From: Polaromonas vacuolata
Lineage (GTDB): Bacteria > Pseudomonadota > Gammaproteobacteria > Burkholderiales > Burkholderiaceae_C
Direction: 5' to 3'
DNA: 64,000 bases
Assembly (NCBI RefSeq): GCF_012584515.1
Contig: NZ_CP051461.1
Location: 248,001 to 312,000 of the forward strand
Positions 1 through 10,092 of this stretch are shown here, piece after piece. The notes under the pieces were generated by a model that saw nothing but the letters and a program-made list of their open reading frames with translations, searched no databases and had not been told where the DNA came from. A program made the translations under genes and the position numbers. Within the stretch, counting starts at the first letter, position 1. The number at the start of each line of letters is the position of its first letter.

Positions 1-260
1 CTCAAGGCCGGCCCATGCCCATGGCATTGCGAGAAAACCGTGTTTGGGGTGTAAAAGAAAAACTTTTTGAGCGTGCCCTGCCGTTAATCAGTGACCTGAG
101 TCTGGCTAATTTGCTGCATGCGGCGCACAAGGTCGACGGCATAGTTAAAGGCCTTAAACAGCCCGATTGGCCGGCCGATGGCTGGCAGTCGCTGCACCGG
201 CTAGCTGGGATGGTTTGCGAGCAATGTGCGGCACCTGCACTGTCATCGCGCAGGCGTTAA
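1..260 (+). CDS. holA: DNA polymerase III delta subunit, C-terminal end (partial)
   Basis: This is the last part of HolA, the clamp-loader subunit that opens the beta sliding clamp. The frame is open to the left edge, so the real start lies outside the window. The visible residues MALRENRVWG and the helical stretch LLHAAHKVDGIVKGLK match the C-terminal collar domain of the delta subunit. The frame ends 46 bases before the proA start at 307, an arrangement often seen in Comamonadaceae. Identification rests on recognising the C-terminal pattern; the ATPase-like N-terminal region is not visible. Confidence 0.8.
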   Translation, partial: QGRPMPMALRENRVWGVKEKLFERALPLISDLSLANLLHAAHKVDGIVKGLKQPDWPADGWQSLHRLAGMVCEQCAAPALSSRRR

Positions 261-306
261 ATCGGGTATTGGGTAAAGCCTGCTGCGATTGCGGCAAAAT
301 GGTGAA

Positions 307-1680
307 ATGAATTCGCCCATCGCTACTGCGTCAAGCTCGCTTACCCCCACTAGTGGCTTGTTAGAGTCTGCCGCTGTTATCGACGACCTAGCAATCCAGG
401 ATTTGTCACAGTTTATGAGCGCCATGGGTGGTCGTTCCAGAGCTGCTGCTACTGTGGCCGCGCGTGCACCCAGCGCCGTCAAAACGCAGGCCTTGCTAAA
501 ACTCGCCGAACTGCTGCGCGCCAATCGCCAGCCACTGGCCGAAGCCAATCAGCGCGATTTAGCGCGGGCAGAAACGGCGGGTCTTTCCGGCCCTATGTTG
601 GATCGACTCAAACTCACCGAAAAAATCATTGACACCGTAGCGCTGGGCTGTGAGCAACTCGCTACCATGCACGACGTGATTGGCGAGATCAGTGGCATGA
701 AACAGCAGCTTAGTGGCATACGCGTAGGCCAAATGCGCGTGCCGCTAGGTGTATTTGGCATGATTTACGAAAGTCGGCCAAATGTGACGATTGAGGCGGC
801 GTCGTTAGCGATTAAAAGCGGCAACGCTTGCATTTTGCGCGGTGGCTCAGAAGCCATAGAGTCCAACAAGGCCTTGGCTTTGTTGGTGCGCCAGGCCTTA
901 GTCGCCGTCAACTTGCCCGCCGATGTGGTGCAACTCGTGCCCACCACCGACCGCGCTGCCGTCAGCCTGTTAATCACCATGCCCGAGTTTGTGGATGTGA
1001 TTATTCCGCGCGGCGGGAAAGGGTTGATAGAGCGCGTCAGCCGCGAGGCCAGAGTGCCGGTGATCAAGCATCTTGATGGCAATTGCCACGTATACGTTGA
1101 CGCGCCTTGCGACATCGCCATGGCGGTCAAAATTGCCGACAACGCCAAGACACAAAAATACAGTCCTTGCAACGCCGCTGAGAGTTTGCTGGTAGCCGAA
1201 GGCGTGGCGGAAGAATTTTTACCGCTTATCGCTGCCGTCTACGCCGCCAAAGGTGTTGAGATGCGCTGCGATGCGGCGGCCGCCAAAATCTTGCGCGCGC
1301 AACCGGGGCTGGCCGCTTCTGCCCACATCACACTAGCCAGCGAGCAGGACTGGTTTGAGGAATACCTCGCGCCCATCATCAGCATCAAAATCGTGGCGGA
1401 TGTGGCGGCGGCAATTGCCCACATCAACCATTACTCCAGCCACCATACCGATGCCATACTCACCCGAGACCATATGCATGCACAGCAATTTTTGCGCGAA
1501 GTCGACTCAGCCAGTGTGATGGTCAATGCCAGCACGCGCTTTGCCGATGGCTTTGAGTTTGGTTTGGGCGCAGAAATCGGTATCAGCACAGATAAATTCC
1601 ACGCCCGTGGCCCAGTCGGCATTGAAGGCCTGACTTCGCTTAAGTACGTGGTGTTAGGCCAAGGTGAGGTGCGCGGCTAA
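307..1680 (+). CDS. proA: Glutamate-5-semialdehyde dehydrogenase (gamma-glutamyl phosphate reductase)
   Basis: ProA reduces gamma-glutamyl phosphate to glutamate-5-semialdehyde with NADPH, the second step of proline synthesis, in the cytosol. It is an aldehyde-dehydrogenase-fold protein. The nucleophilic cysteine lies in [12 protein letters not shown] about two thirds along, and the substrate-loop sequence [22 protein letters not shown] is characteristic. The frame also opens at a TTG at 289, but the ATG at 307 gives a 457-residue protein and is preferred. An ATG at 415 would give a length nearer the usual 420 residues, so the N-terminus is uncertain. It lies between holA and gshA on the same strand and probably belongs to a housekeeping transcript. 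Confidence 0.93.
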   Translation: MNSPIATASSSLTPTSGLLESAAVIDDLAIQDLSQFMSAMGGRSRAAATVAARAPSAVKTQALLKLAELLRANRQPLAEANQRDLARAETAGLSGPMLDRLKLTEKIIDTVALGCEQLATMHDVIGEISGMKQQLSGIRVGQMRVPLGVFGMIYESRPNVTIEAASLAIKSGNACILRGGSEAIESNKALALLVRQALVAVNLPADVVQLVPTTDRAAVSLLITMPEFVDVIIPRGGKGLIERVSREARVPVIKHLDGNCHVYVDAPCDIAMAVKIADNAKTQKYSPCNAAESLLVAEGVAEEFLPLIAAVYAAKGVEMRCDAAAAKILRAQPGLAASAHITLASEQDWFEEYLAPIISIKIVADVAAAIAHINHYSSHHTDAILTRDHMHAQQFLREVDSASVMVNASTRFADGFEFGLGAEIGISTDKFHARGPVGIEGLTSLKYVVLGQGEVRG

Positions 1681-1828
1681 TCAACAGAGATATAACCCAG
1701 CGACAGTCTCTGGTACGCCTTGCAAGCCAACCGAATTGCCCCAACATCTTAAAAAAAATAGTCGTCCAGCTGCTGGCTTGATAACAAAATTTACAATAAC
1801 CTCAATCCCCGCATCTGAAAGTGACAGC

Positions 1829-3124
1829 ATGGTTCCGCACCTTATTACCGCATTGAATGTCCCCATTAACGAGCTTGAGCAACGCATTCTTGACTCCATG
1901 CCGGCTATCGAGCGCTGGTTTCGGCTCGAATGGATGGAACACACACCACCGTTTTACAGCTCTGTTGATGTTCGCAACGCGGGCTTTAAGCTCGCGCCAG
2001 TCGCCACCAATTTATTTCCCGGTGGCTGGAACAACCTGACCCCAGAAATGCTGCCGTTGGCCGTTCAGGCGGCGATGGCAGCGATTGAAAAAATCTGTCC
2101 CGAGGCGCGCAACTTGCTGGTGGTGCCAGAGAATCATCCGCGCAACAGCTTTTACCTTTCAAGCTTGCTGCAACTCAAACGAATTTTTCATCAGGCCGGC
2201 CTGAATGTGCGGTTTGGCTCGCTCAACCCCGAGATCAAGGAGCCAACTACCTTGAGCTTGCCCACGGGTGAGACCATCACCATAGAGCCACTGATACGCT
2301 CAGACCGGCGCTTAGGGCTAAAAGATTTCGATCCCTGCACGATTTTGCTCAACAACGATTTGTCCACCGGTATTCCCGGTATGCTCGAAGACTTGGAAGA
2401 GCAGTACTTGCTGCCACCCCGGCATGCGAGTTGGTCGGTACGCCGCAAGTCACGCCACTTCAAAGCTTATGAAGAAGTCTCCAAGCGCTTTGGCAAGCTG
2501 TTGGGCATAGACCCATGGCTGATCAATCCCATGTATGCGCAGTGCGATGAAGTCAACTTTGCTGACGGCAGCGGTATGGAGTGCCTCACTAGCAACGTGG
2601 AAGCTATGCTGGCCAAGGTCAAGCGCAAGTACAAGGAATACGGCATCAACGAAAAGCCCTTTGTGATCGTCAAGGCTGACAACGGCAGTCACGGCATGGG
2701 CATCATGACTGTTCGGGATGTGCGGGATTTGCCCGAACTGATAGAAAAAACGCGTGCCCGCATGGCTGCAAGCGATGACCTTAACAATGTCACCGACGTC
2801 ATCATCCAAGAAGGCGTGCTCACTAATGAGCGGGTTAACGAGGCAGTGGCTGAGCCAGTTGTCTACATGATGGATCGCTATGTAGTGGGTGGTTTTTACC
2901 GTGTCAATGCCGAACGCGGCGTAGACGAAAACCTCAACGCGCCAGGTTCGAGTTTTGTACCGCTAGCTTTTGCCGACAACGGACGTTTGCCGCAAGCCGG
3001 CGAAAAGCCGGGCTCTAGCAGTCCGAACCGCTTTTACATGTATGGTGTGATTGGCCGGCTAGCCATGCTGGCGGCGAGTTACGAGCTTGAAGCGACGGAT
3101 CCGGACGCAGAGGTCTACGACTGA
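1829..3124 (+). CDS. gshA: Glutamate-cysteine ligase, proteobacterial type
   Basis: GshA joins glutamate and cysteine with ATP, the first step of glutathione synthesis. The sequence belongs to the beta/gammaproteobacterial family with an ATP-grasp-like plan, not the E. coli GshA fold. It shows TPPFYSSVDVRNAGFKLAPV near the N-terminus and VIVKADNGSHGMGIMTV, the nucleotide-binding loop, about two thirds along. The open frame extends upstream to 1664 inside proA. The ATG at 1829 has a GAAAG-type ribosome site, gives 432 residues and starts just before the conserved domain. The partner gshB is not next to it; the next gene is kup. Confidence 0.9.
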   Translation: MVPHLITALNVPINELEQRILDSMPAIERWFRLEWMEHTPPFYSSVDVRNAGFKLAPVATNLFPGGWNNLTPEMLPLAVQAAMAAIEKICPEARNLLVVPENHPRNSFYLSSLLQLKRIFHQAGLNVRFGSLNPEIKEPTTLSLPTGETITIEPLIRSDRRLGLKDFDPCTILLNNDLSTGIPGMLEDLEEQYLLPPRHASWSVRRKSRHFKAYEEVSKRFGKLLGIDPWLINPMYAQCDEVNFADGSGMECLTSNVEAMLAKVKRKYKEYGINEKPFVIVKADNGSHGMGIMTVRDVRDLPELIEKTRARMAASDDLNNVTDVIIQEGVLTNERVNEAVAEPVVYMMDRYVVGGFYRVNAERGVDENLNAPGSSFVPLAFADNGRLPQAGEKPGSSSPNRFYMYGVIGRLAMLAASYELEATDPDAEVYD

Positions 3125-3345
3125 ACGGTTGACCTCTTAGCGACGAATAAAGTCAGTTATTCACAAATTAAGTTGTTGAACCACCACAGATAATAGATTT
3201 GATGCCCCTCTGCCTTTAAGTTCTGCGGCAAGGGGCAAAATAGCCAGCTCAAAGGTAATCATTTCCGTTTTAGGCGCAAGTGTTAGGTCTTGGCTCATGG
3301 TGTGACTTATGCTCTTCTTGACTCGAGCAAAGACGGAAAGTTTTC

Positions 3346-5214
3346 GTGTCCCTATCAAAATCATCTCTCTCTGCGCTCACTGTTGGCGCCATTGGCATCG
3401 TTTACGGCGATATTGGCACCAGCGTTCTTTACGCTGTCAAAGAGGTTTTTCGTCATGGCAACGTCGCCCTGACGCCAGACAACATCAATGGCGTCTTGTC
3501 CATTTTCTTTTGGACGCTTACCGTTATCGTCTCTTTGAAATACGTGATGCTGGTGCTGCGCGCTGACAACAACGGCGAAGGCGGTACTGCAGCGTTGCTG
3601 GCGCTGGCCTCAAACGCAGTCCGCCACAAACCCGCTTTGCGCCGCCGGCTGCTACTAGTGGGCATGTTTGGTGCGGCTTTGTTTTACGGTGACGGCGTGA
3701 TTACGCCGGCCATTTCGGTGCTCTCCGCTGTCGAAGGTTTGGAAGTAGTCTCGCCCGGGTTGACGCGGTTTGTTATTCCGCTAACGCTGGGTATCTTGTT
3801 CTTATTATTTTGGGTGCAAAAACGTGGCACCAGCGGCATAGGTAAATTTTTCGGCCCTATTACGGTTGTTTGGTTTTTCGCTATCGCCCTGCTGGGCGTG
3901 GTGCAAATCGTCAAGAACCCCAGTATCTTGTTGGCGCTCAATCCCTACTACGCGATCAAATTTATGGTTGCCAGTCCCGGCACCACTTTTATTATTCTCG
4001 GTGCGATTGTGCTGTGCGTGACCGGTGCTGAGGCTTTATATGCGGACATGGGTCACTTTGGCAAAAAACCAATACGCATTGCTTGGTTTTCCGTCGTCAT
4101 GCCTGCGCTGACACTGAACTATTTGGGGCAAGGCGCTTTGCTGCTGAGTAATCCTGCGGCCGTCCAGAATCCCTTCTATCTCATGATGCCTGCTTGGGCG
4201 CTGCTACCCATGGTGATACTGGCAACCATGGCAACGGTGATTGCTTCACAAGCCTTGATTTCCGGTGCCTTCAGCGCGACCAAGCAAATTATTCAGTTGG
4301 GCTATTTACCGCGCTTGCATATGTTGCACACCAGCATCAAAGAAACTGGGCAAATCTATATTCCCTTTATCAATTGGGCTTTGTTTGTCGCCATTGCGTT
4401 GGCAGTGGTGTTTTTCAAAACTTCTGATGCTCTTGCTACGGCTTACGGTATTGCGGTCACCGCCAATATGCTGATCACTACCCTCTTGACTTTTTATGTG
4501 GTGCGCTACGGCTGGAAATATCCCCTGGTGTTGTGCCTCGCTGCAACGGGTGTTTTCTTTGCCATAGATTTTGCTTTCTTGGCTTCAAACGCGCTCAAGT
4601 TTGTCGATGGAGGTTGGTTTCCCATCATGATTGCAGGCTCGGTTTTCACGCTGATGGTGACTTGGAAAGATGGCCGTCAAATCCTTAAAAACAAACTTCG
4701 CAATGACTCGATAGATCTCAAGAGCTTTCTGGACTCAGTCTTCGTGACCCCGCCGGTGCGTGTCGATGGCACGGCCGTGTTTATGACGGCAGAGCCCGGC
4801 ACCGTGCCGAACGCTTTGCTGCATAACCTAAAGCACAACAAGGTGCTGCATGAAAATAATCTGTTTGTGACTGTCGTTAACCACGAAGTGCCCTGGATCG
4901 GTCTAGAAAAACGCCTGGCCATCGAGTCGCTGGGTCGGCATTGCTGGCAGGTGACTATTCACTATGGTTTCAAGAACGATCCGGATGTGCCGCGCGCGCT
5001 TGAGCAAATGAAGGGTCGAGGCTGTGAGGCTGAGCCCATGAGCACGAGCTACTTTTTGTCGCGTGATACGGTTGTGCCGTCGATAGGCGGCGGCATGTCG
5101 CCATGGCGTGAAAAACTCTTTGCGCAAATGCACCGCAATGCTGGATCAGCCGCTGACTTTCTTAACCTGCCGAATAATTCGGTGGTGGAGTTGGGCTCCA
5201 AGATCGAAATCTAA
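3346..5214 (+). CDS. kup: Low-affinity potassium uptake protein Kup
   Basis: Kup imports potassium, probably with protons, across the inner membrane. The protein has 622 residues, the normal length. It begins with the family signature [13 protein letters not shown] and continues with DNNGEGG and [20 protein letters not shown]. About twelve hydrophobic segments occupy residues 10-440, followed by a hydrophilic cytosolic C-terminal domain. The start is a GTG at 3346 with GGAAAG a few bases upstream. It is convergent with the YggS-type gene, 60 bases away. Confidence 0.94.
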   Translation: MSLSKSSLSALTVGAIGIVYGDIGTSVLYAVKEVFRHGNVALTPDNINGVLSIFFWTLTVIVSLKYVMLVLRADNNGEGGTAALLALASNAVRHKPALRRRLLLVGMFGAALFYGDGVITPAISVLSAVEGLEVVSPGLTRFVIPLTLGILFLLFWVQKRGTSGIGKFFGPITVVWFFAIALLGVVQIVKNPSILLALNPYYAIKFMVASPGTTFIILGAIVLCVTGAEALYADMGHFGKKPIRIAWFSVVMPALTLNYLGQGALLLSNPAAVQNPFYLMMPAWALLPMVILATMATVIASQALISGAFSATKQIIQLGYLPRLHMLHTSIKETGQIYIPFINWALFVAIALAVVFFKTSDALATAYGIAVTANMLITTLLTFYVVRYGWKYPLVLCLAATGVFFAIDFAFLASNALKFVDGGWFPIMIAGSVFTLMVTWKDGRQILKNKLRNDSIDLKSFLDSVFVTPPVRVDGTAVFMTAEPGTVPNALLHNLKHNKVLHENNLFVTVVNHEVPWIGLEKRLAIESLGRHCWQVTIHYGFKNDPDVPRALEQMKGRGCEAEPMSTSYFLSRDTVVPSIGGGMSPWREKLFAQMHRNAGSAADFLNLPNNSVVELGSKIEI

Positions 5215-5274
5215 CTGACCCAGGCCTAGCCTGCAATTAACCCAACTGATTTGGGCTAGAAAGCCAGGCCTTTG

Positions 5275-6003
5275 TCAGGCCAAAGGGGTTTGGCGACTAC
5301 CAAAAATAGCAGTGCCCACACGTACCGTGGTGCTGCCTGAATGGATGGCCGCTTCCATATCTCCCGACATACCTAGCGATAAGGTATCCATCGTTTGGGC
5401 CAACTGACCGCTGGCGTTGATGCTGTCGAACAACACTTTCACAGCGCCATGCACCGCGCAGGCGGCTGCAAAATCCGCTGCGGGCTCAGGGATAGCCATC
5501 AGGCCGCGCAGCCTTAGTCGCGGCAGTTTGGCAATTTCCAGTGCCAATGTCAGGGCGTCAGCTGGTAGCACGCCTGACTTATTGGCACCACCGTCGATAT
5601 TGACTTGTAGGCACACTTGTAGCGGCGCTAGATCGGCCGGGCGTTGCTCGTTTAAGCGCTGGGCGATTTTGAGCCTGTCTAGCGACTCCATCCAATCAAA
5701 ATGCTCAGCGACTAGCCGGGTTTTATTGCTTTGTACCGGGCCAATGCAGTGCCACTCAAGCGGTTCGGTCTGGGGTTTGTGGGCTAAATATTGGCGTAAG
5801 GCGAGGATTTTCTCCACACCTTCGGCGATATAGTTCTCGCCAAACGCGCGCTGGCCGCTGGCCATGGCGGCAATCACCGCATCTGCGCCAAAAGTTTTGG
5901 ACACTGCCAGCAGCTTAACGCTGCCAGCCGGTCTACCGGCGGCCAGACAGGCGGTGTCAATCCGCTCTAGGAGTTGTTCAATATTGCGTACTAACATGGT
6001 CAT
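5275..6003 (-). CDS. YggS/PROSC family pyridoxal phosphate homeostasis protein
   Basis: A cytosolic PLP-binding TIM-barrel protein of the YggS/PROSC family, which keeps vitamin B6 pools balanced and has no known enzymatic turnover. The lysine that would bind PLP lies in LLAVSKTF around residue 36. FGENYIAEGVEK, the HCIGPVQSNK region and the C-terminal LSLGMSGDMEAAI segment are family hallmarks. Length, 242 residues, is normal. The start ATG is followed two codons later by a second ATG, so the exact start is open. It is transcribed away from pilT; in many proteobacteria this gene sits beside pilT, as here. Confidence 0.93.
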   Translation of the reverse strand: MTMLVRNIEQLLERIDTACLAAGRPAGSVKLLAVSKTFGADAVIAAMASGQRAFGENYIAEGVEKILALRQYLAHKPQTEPLEWHCIGPVQSNKTRLVAEHFDWMESLDRLKIAQRLNEQRPADLAPLQVCLQVNIDGGANKSGVLPADALTLALEIAKLPRLRLRGLMAIPEPAADFAAACAVHGAVKVLFDSINASGQLAQTMDTLSLGMSGDMEAAIHSGSTTVRVGTAIFGSRQTPLA

Positions 6004-6098
6004 AATCAGACTGTAATCTCAAAAGACGTCTGGACAGCGGTCTTGCCGCTATAGCCTTGGCGCCGATTGTGCAACTTTTGCTTTTAAGGACCCCCGGG

Positions 6099-7142
6099 AT
6101 GGACATTACCCAACTGCTGGCCTTTAGTGTCAAAAATAAGGCCTCTGACTTGCATTTGTCTGCAGGACTGCCGCCCATGATTCGCGTTAATGGCGATGTG
6201 CGGCGCATCAACATAGACCCGCTAGATCACAAAGAGGTCCAAGCCATGGTGTATGACATCATGAACGATAGCCAACGTAAAAATTTCGAAGAGTTTTTAG
6301 AGATTGATTTCTCTTTCGAAATCGACGGTTTGGCACGTTTTCGTGTCAATGCGTTCAATCACCAACGCGGTGCTGGCGCCGTTTTTCGCACCATCCCCTC
6401 AAAAATTTTGACGCTGGAGCAGCTAGGTGCTCCCAAGATTTTCAGTGAACTCGCACTTAAACCTCGCGGCATGGTGCTGGTGACTGGGCCGACGGGCTCG
6501 GGTAAGTCCACCACGCTGGCGGCCATGATCAATTTTCTCAATGAGACCGAGTACGGCCATATTTTGACCGTCGAAGATCCCATAGAGTTTGTGCACGAGT
6601 CGAAAAAATGTTTGATTAACCAGCGCGAAGTAGGCTCTCACACCTTGAGCTTTAGCGGGGCTCTCAAATCCGCTTTGCGTGAAGACCCAGACGCTATTTT
6701 GGTTGGCGAGATGCGTGATCTTGAGACTATTCGGCTGGCTATGTCGGCCGCTGAAACAGGTCACCTTGTATTTGCTACGTTACACACCTCAAGTGCAGCC
6801 AAAACCATAGACCGCATCATTGACGTGTTTCCCGGCGATGAAAAGGAAATGATTCGCTCCATGCTCTCTGAATCCCTGCAAGCGGTGATCTCACAAACCT
6901 TGTGCAAGACTAAAGACGGCAGCGGTCGGGTGGCGGCGCATGAAATCATGCTCGGCACTGGCGCCATTCGAAATCTGATTCGCGAGTCCAAAGTGGCGCA
7001 GATGTATTCGACGATACAGACTGGCAACAGCGTTGGCATGCAAACCTTAGATCAGAGTTTGAGTGACTTAGTCAAGCGCAACATCATTTCCTCGGCTGAA
7101 GCGCGCAGCAAAGCTAAGATGCCTGAGAATTTTCCGGCTTGA
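6099..7142 (+). CDS. pilT: Type IV pilus retraction ATPase PilT
   Basis: PilT is the cytosolic hexameric ATPase that disassembles type IV pili, driving twitching motility and DNA uptake. The Walker A loop is GPTGSGKSTT, an Asp box is ILTVEDPIEFVH, Walker B is DAILVGEMRD, and the His box is GHLVFATLHTSSA. The C-terminal AIRNLIRE motif, known to matter for retraction, is present. The frame opens at 6057, but the ATG at 6099 has AAGGA upstream and gives the standard N-terminus MDITQLLAFSVKNKASDLHLS. pilU follows 125 bases later. Confidence 0.96.
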   Translation: MDITQLLAFSVKNKASDLHLSAGLPPMIRVNGDVRRINIDPLDHKEVQAMVYDIMNDSQRKNFEEFLEIDFSFEIDGLARFRVNAFNHQRGAGAVFRTIPSKILTLEQLGAPKIFSELALKPRGMVLVTGPTGSGKSTTLAAMINFLNETEYGHILTVEDPIEFVHESKKCLINQREVGSHTLSFSGALKSALREDPDAILVGEMRDLETIRLAMSAAETGHLVFATLHTSSAAKTIDRIIDVFPGDEKEMIRSMLSESLQAVISQTLCKTKDGSGRVAAHEIMLGTGAIRNLIRESKVAQMYSTIQTGNSVGMQTLDQSLSDLVKRNIISSAEARSKAKMPENFPA

Positions 7143-7267
7143 TCGCGCGGATGCCGACATTCGGTGCAAACCTTGTTCTTATGCGCTGATCTGTATCCGT
7201 TACTCCCCCCACAGTCCCAATTTTTCCAGCCAAGTGTGGCTAGGTCATTTTTTGAAGGAGAGCGTTC

Positions 7268-8404
7268 ATGGAACGTGACCAAGCCAGTAAATTTATTCAT
7301 GACCTCTTAAGGTTAATGATTAGCCGTAACGGTAGTGACTTGTTCATCACCAGTGATTACCCGCCGGCAATTAAGGTCGACGGCCAAATCGTCAAGGTAT
7401 CGACGCAGCCACTCAATGCCCGCCACACCATGGCTTTAACGAGCGCTGTCATGACTGACAAGCAAGCCAACGAGTTCGAGCGCACCAAGGAATGCAATTT
7501 CGCCATCTCGCCAGACGGCGTCGGGCGTTTTCGTGTGAATGCCTTTGTGCAACAGGGGAAGGTCGGCATGGTGCTGCGAGTCATCCCCGCTACCTTACCG
7601 ACAATTGACGGCCTAGGTGTACCCCAAGTGCTCAAAGACGTTGTGATGGCCAAGCGCGGCCTGACGATTTTGGTCGGTGCGACTGGCTCAGGTAAGTCGA
7701 CGACGTTGGCGGCTATGGTGGATTGGCGAAACTCGCAGTCCTACGGTCATATCATCACGATTGAAGACCCGATTGAGTTTGTCCATCCGCACAAGAATTG
7801 CGTAGTTACACAACGTGAAGTCGGTTTGGACACCGATAGCTGGGAAGCGGCGCTGAAAAATACCTTGCGCCAAGCGCCTGATGTGATTTTGATGGGCGAG
7901 ATTCGCGACCGCGAAACGATGGAGCATGCGATTGCCTTTGCAGAAACCGGCCACCTGTGTTTGGCCACGCTGCATGCCAATAGCGCTAATCAAGCGCTAG
8001 ACCGCGTGATTAATTTCTTCCCCGAAGAGCGTCGCAATCAGTTGTTGATGGACATGTCCCTCAATCTCAAGGCAATCGTATCGCAGCGTTTGGTTGCGAA
8101 ACAGGACACCACTGGTCGCATCGCTGTCGTCGAGGTCTTGCTCAACACGCCTCTGATCTCAAGTCTGATTTTTAAAGGTGAGGTTGGTGAGATCAAGGAG
8201 GTCATGAAAAAAAGCCGCAACTTGGGCATGCAGACTTTCGACCAAGCTTTATTCGACATCTTCGAGGCGAATCAAATTAGCTATGAAGACGCGCTGCGCA
8301 ATGCCGACTCCGTTAACGATTTACGATTGCAGATCAAACTGAACTCACAGCGTGCTAAATCGCTAGACTTATCCGCTGGCACAGAAGATTTCTCCATCGT
8401 CTAA
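7268..8404 (+). CDS. pilU: PilT-dependent accessory retraction ATPase PilU
   Basis: PilU is a PilT paralogue that supports pilus retraction under load. Walker A is GATGSGKSTT, the Asp box IITIEDPIEFVHPH, Walker B DVILMGEIRDRETM and the His box GHLCLATLHANSA. Length, 378 residues, is normal. The start is firmly set by GAAGGAG seven bases upstream of the ATG. It lies 125 bases after pilT; that gap holds no other gene. Confidence 0.96.
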   Translation: MERDQASKFIHDLLRLMISRNGSDLFITSDYPPAIKVDGQIVKVSTQPLNARHTMALTSAVMTDKQANEFERTKECNFAISPDGVGRFRVNAFVQQGKVGMVLRVIPATLPTIDGLGVPQVLKDVVMAKRGLTILVGATGSGKSTTLAAMVDWRNSQSYGHIITIEDPIEFVHPHKNCVVTQREVGLDTDSWEAALKNTLRQAPDVILMGEIRDRETMEHAIAFAETGHLCLATLHANSANQALDRVINFFPEERRNQLLMDMSLNLKAIVSQRLVAKQDTTGRIAVVEVLLNTPLISSLIFKGEVGEIKEVMKKSRNLGMQTFDQALFDIFEANQISYEDALRNADSVNDLRLQIKLNSQRAKSLDLSAGTEDFSIV

Positions 8405-8476
8405 ACTTTTTTTTTCATTTTTTAAACCGGGGGCATCAAGCCACTTGCGCCCCACAACCCGAGTCAGTACAAAACC

Positions 8477-9382
8477 ATGTCCAGCACCAACGCAAAACCT
8501 TATCTCTCATCGACCTCGCGCAAAGTTGCTTTTTTAGGCTTAGGCGTCATGGGTTTCCCAATGGCTGGTCACCTCGCGTTAGCCGGGCATCAGGTCAGCG
8601 TTTACAACCGCAACGCCGCCAAAGCGGTGGCTTTTTGCGCTGAGTTTCCAGGCGCTAGCCACGGTTTGACCCCTCGCGCAGCGGCTGCTGGTGCAGATAT
8701 CGTGTTTTGCTGCGTCGGCAATGACGACGACTTACGCGCCGTCACGCTGGGCGCTGATGGCGCTTTTGCTGGCATGCAAACCGGTGCGATTTTTGTTGAC
8801 CACACAACTGCTTCAGCCGACGTCGCGCGTGAGCTTTATGCGGCGGCTAAAAACATAGGCCTGCAGTTTGTTGATGCGCCGGTATCCGGCGGCCAAGCAG
8901 GCGCGCAGAACGGCGCACTCACGGTAATGTGCGGTGGTGACGCTCTAGCGTTCGATGTAGTCAAGCCTGTCGGTATGGCGTTCTCCAAGGCCTTTGCCTT
9001 GATGGGTCAGAGCGGCGCTGGTCAGTTGACCAAGATGGTCAACCAAATCTGTATCGGTGGGCTGGTGCAAGCCTTAAGCGAGGCGATAGCTTTTGGTCAA
9101 AAAGCCGGTCTGGATGTGGAGCAGGTGCTTGACGTGATTGGCAAGGGCGCAGCGCAAAGCTGGCAGTTAGACAACCGCGGCAAGACTATGGTGGCCGATA
9201 AATTTGATTTCGGCTTTGCGGTTGACTGGATGCGCAAGGACTTAGGCCTAGTGCTGGACGAGGCCAAGCGCAATGGCGCACGCTTACCTGTGACGGCGTT
9301 GGTAGATCAGTTTTATGCCGATGTACAAGCCATAGGCGGTCAACGCTGGGATACCTCTAGCTTGATCAAGCGCCTGCGCTAA
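8477..9382 (+). CDS. NAD(P)-dependent beta-hydroxyacid dehydrogenase (3-hydroxyisobutyrate dehydrogenase family)
   Basis: A two-domain dehydrogenase that oxidises or reduces small beta-hydroxy acids such as 3-hydroxyisobutyrate, glycerate/tartronate semialdehyde or similar. The dinucleotide-binding loop is FLGLGVMGFPMAGHL near the N-terminus. The substrate motif is DAPVSGGQAGAQNG, and the catalytic lysine lies in GQLTKMVNQ. Length, 301 residues, is typical. The sequence does not fix the substrate. The gene stands alone between pilU and a convergent gene; an inverted repeat at 9408-9430 probably ends its transcript. Confidence 0.88.
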   Translation: MSSTNAKPYLSSTSRKVAFLGLGVMGFPMAGHLALAGHQVSVYNRNAAKAVAFCAEFPGASHGLTPRAAAAGADIVFCCVGNDDDLRAVTLGADGAFAGMQTGAIFVDHTTASADVARELYAAAKNIGLQFVDAPVSGGQAGAQNGALTVMCGGDALAFDVVKPVGMAFSKAFALMGQSGAGQLTKMVNQICIGGLVQALSEAIAFGQKAGLDVEQVLDVIGKGAAQSWQLDNRGKTMVADKFDFGFAVDWMRKDLGLVLDEAKRNGARLPVTALVDQFYADVQAIGGQRWDTSSLIKRLR

Positions 9383-9407
9383 GCCTTATCGCTTGACGCT
9401 TTGGCCG

Positions 9408-9430
9408 AGGTCAGACTTTATGTCTGACCT
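9408..9430. terminator. Hairpin between convergent genes
   Basis: A perfect 9-bp stem (AGGTCAGAC / GTCTGACCT) with a TTTAT loop lies in the 53-base gap between the convergent dehydrogenase and BON-lipoprotein genes. It could end transcripts from both sides. There is no strong T run directly after it, so the call rests on symmetry and position. Confidence 0.55.
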
Positions 9431-9435
9431 AATCG

Positions 9436-10092
9436 TTAGGGCTTTTTAGGCCCTGCAAGAGGCGCTGGAGGGGTTGGCAATTCACGGGCCAATTCCTTTT
9501 CGCTGATGACTTCGAAGATGCGAACCACTTTGAGCACGCCTGGCACGCTACGCACGACATCGGTTGCGCGCTCTGCTTCACGTTGACTCACGCGGCCCAT
9601 CAAATAGGTCACACCGCGCTCGGTTATGACGCTAATGGTGTTGGCTTGCAAATCCTGTGCATCAATCAGCATGGCCTTGGCGCGTCCCGTGACCAATACG
9701 TCAGCGGAGCGTTGCGTGAGTGAAGAATTGCCCATAATCGCCAACTCGTTGATGACTGAGCTGACGTTCACCACGCCTCTGGCGAGTTGCTCAGCCGACA
9801 GTTTGTCTGCTGCTGAGCTGACCTCACCCGTCAACAATACTTGGCGGTTATAACTATTGACATTGATGTGATTACGGCTACCGAAGGCTGTGCGCATTTC
9901 GTTGCCAGCGCGCAGTTCTATGCCTTGGTCTTCAAGCTGAGTGCCCGAGGTCCGGCGATCTGTGGCAATCAATGCGCTGCTGCCAGCCGCACCTGTTAGT
10001 AGCAGCGGTACGCAAGCTGATAGCGCGCCGCCAACCAAACTCACCGCTATAGCGGTCAAGCCTAACCGTTTGATATTCAAAAGAGTTTTCAT
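9436..10092 (-). CDS. BON-domain outer-membrane lipoprotein (DolP/YraP-like)
   Basis: A lipoprotein of 218 residues with a signal peptide and lipobox ending GALSAC, so Cys26 would be lipidated. Two BON domains follow, one around residues 60-120 with NVSSVINELA and one around 125-195 with GVTYLMGRVSQREAERATDVVRS. E. coli DolP (YraP) supports outer membrane integrity and septal peptidoglycan amidase control. The ATGA overlap with the upstream SIS-domain gene and the nearby yraN and rsmI reproduce the E. coli yraL-yraN-diaA-dolP order (without lpoA), which supports orthology. Confidence 0.87.
   Translation of the reverse strand: MKTLLNIKRLGLTAIAVSLVGGALSACVPLLLTGAAGSSALIATDRRTSGTQLEDQGIELRAGNEMRTAFGSRNHINVNSYNRQVLLTGEVSSAADKLSAEQLARGVVNVSSVINELAIMGNSSLTQRSADVLVTGRAKAMLIDAQDLQANTISVITERGVTYLMGRVSQREAERATDVVRSVPGVLKVVRIFEVISEKELARELPTPPAPLAGPKKP

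Noticed and set aside
1664..1828. Longer N-terminus for gshA
   Set aside because: The extra 55 residues overlap proA, look random and lack a ribosome site; the ATG at 1829 fits family starts.
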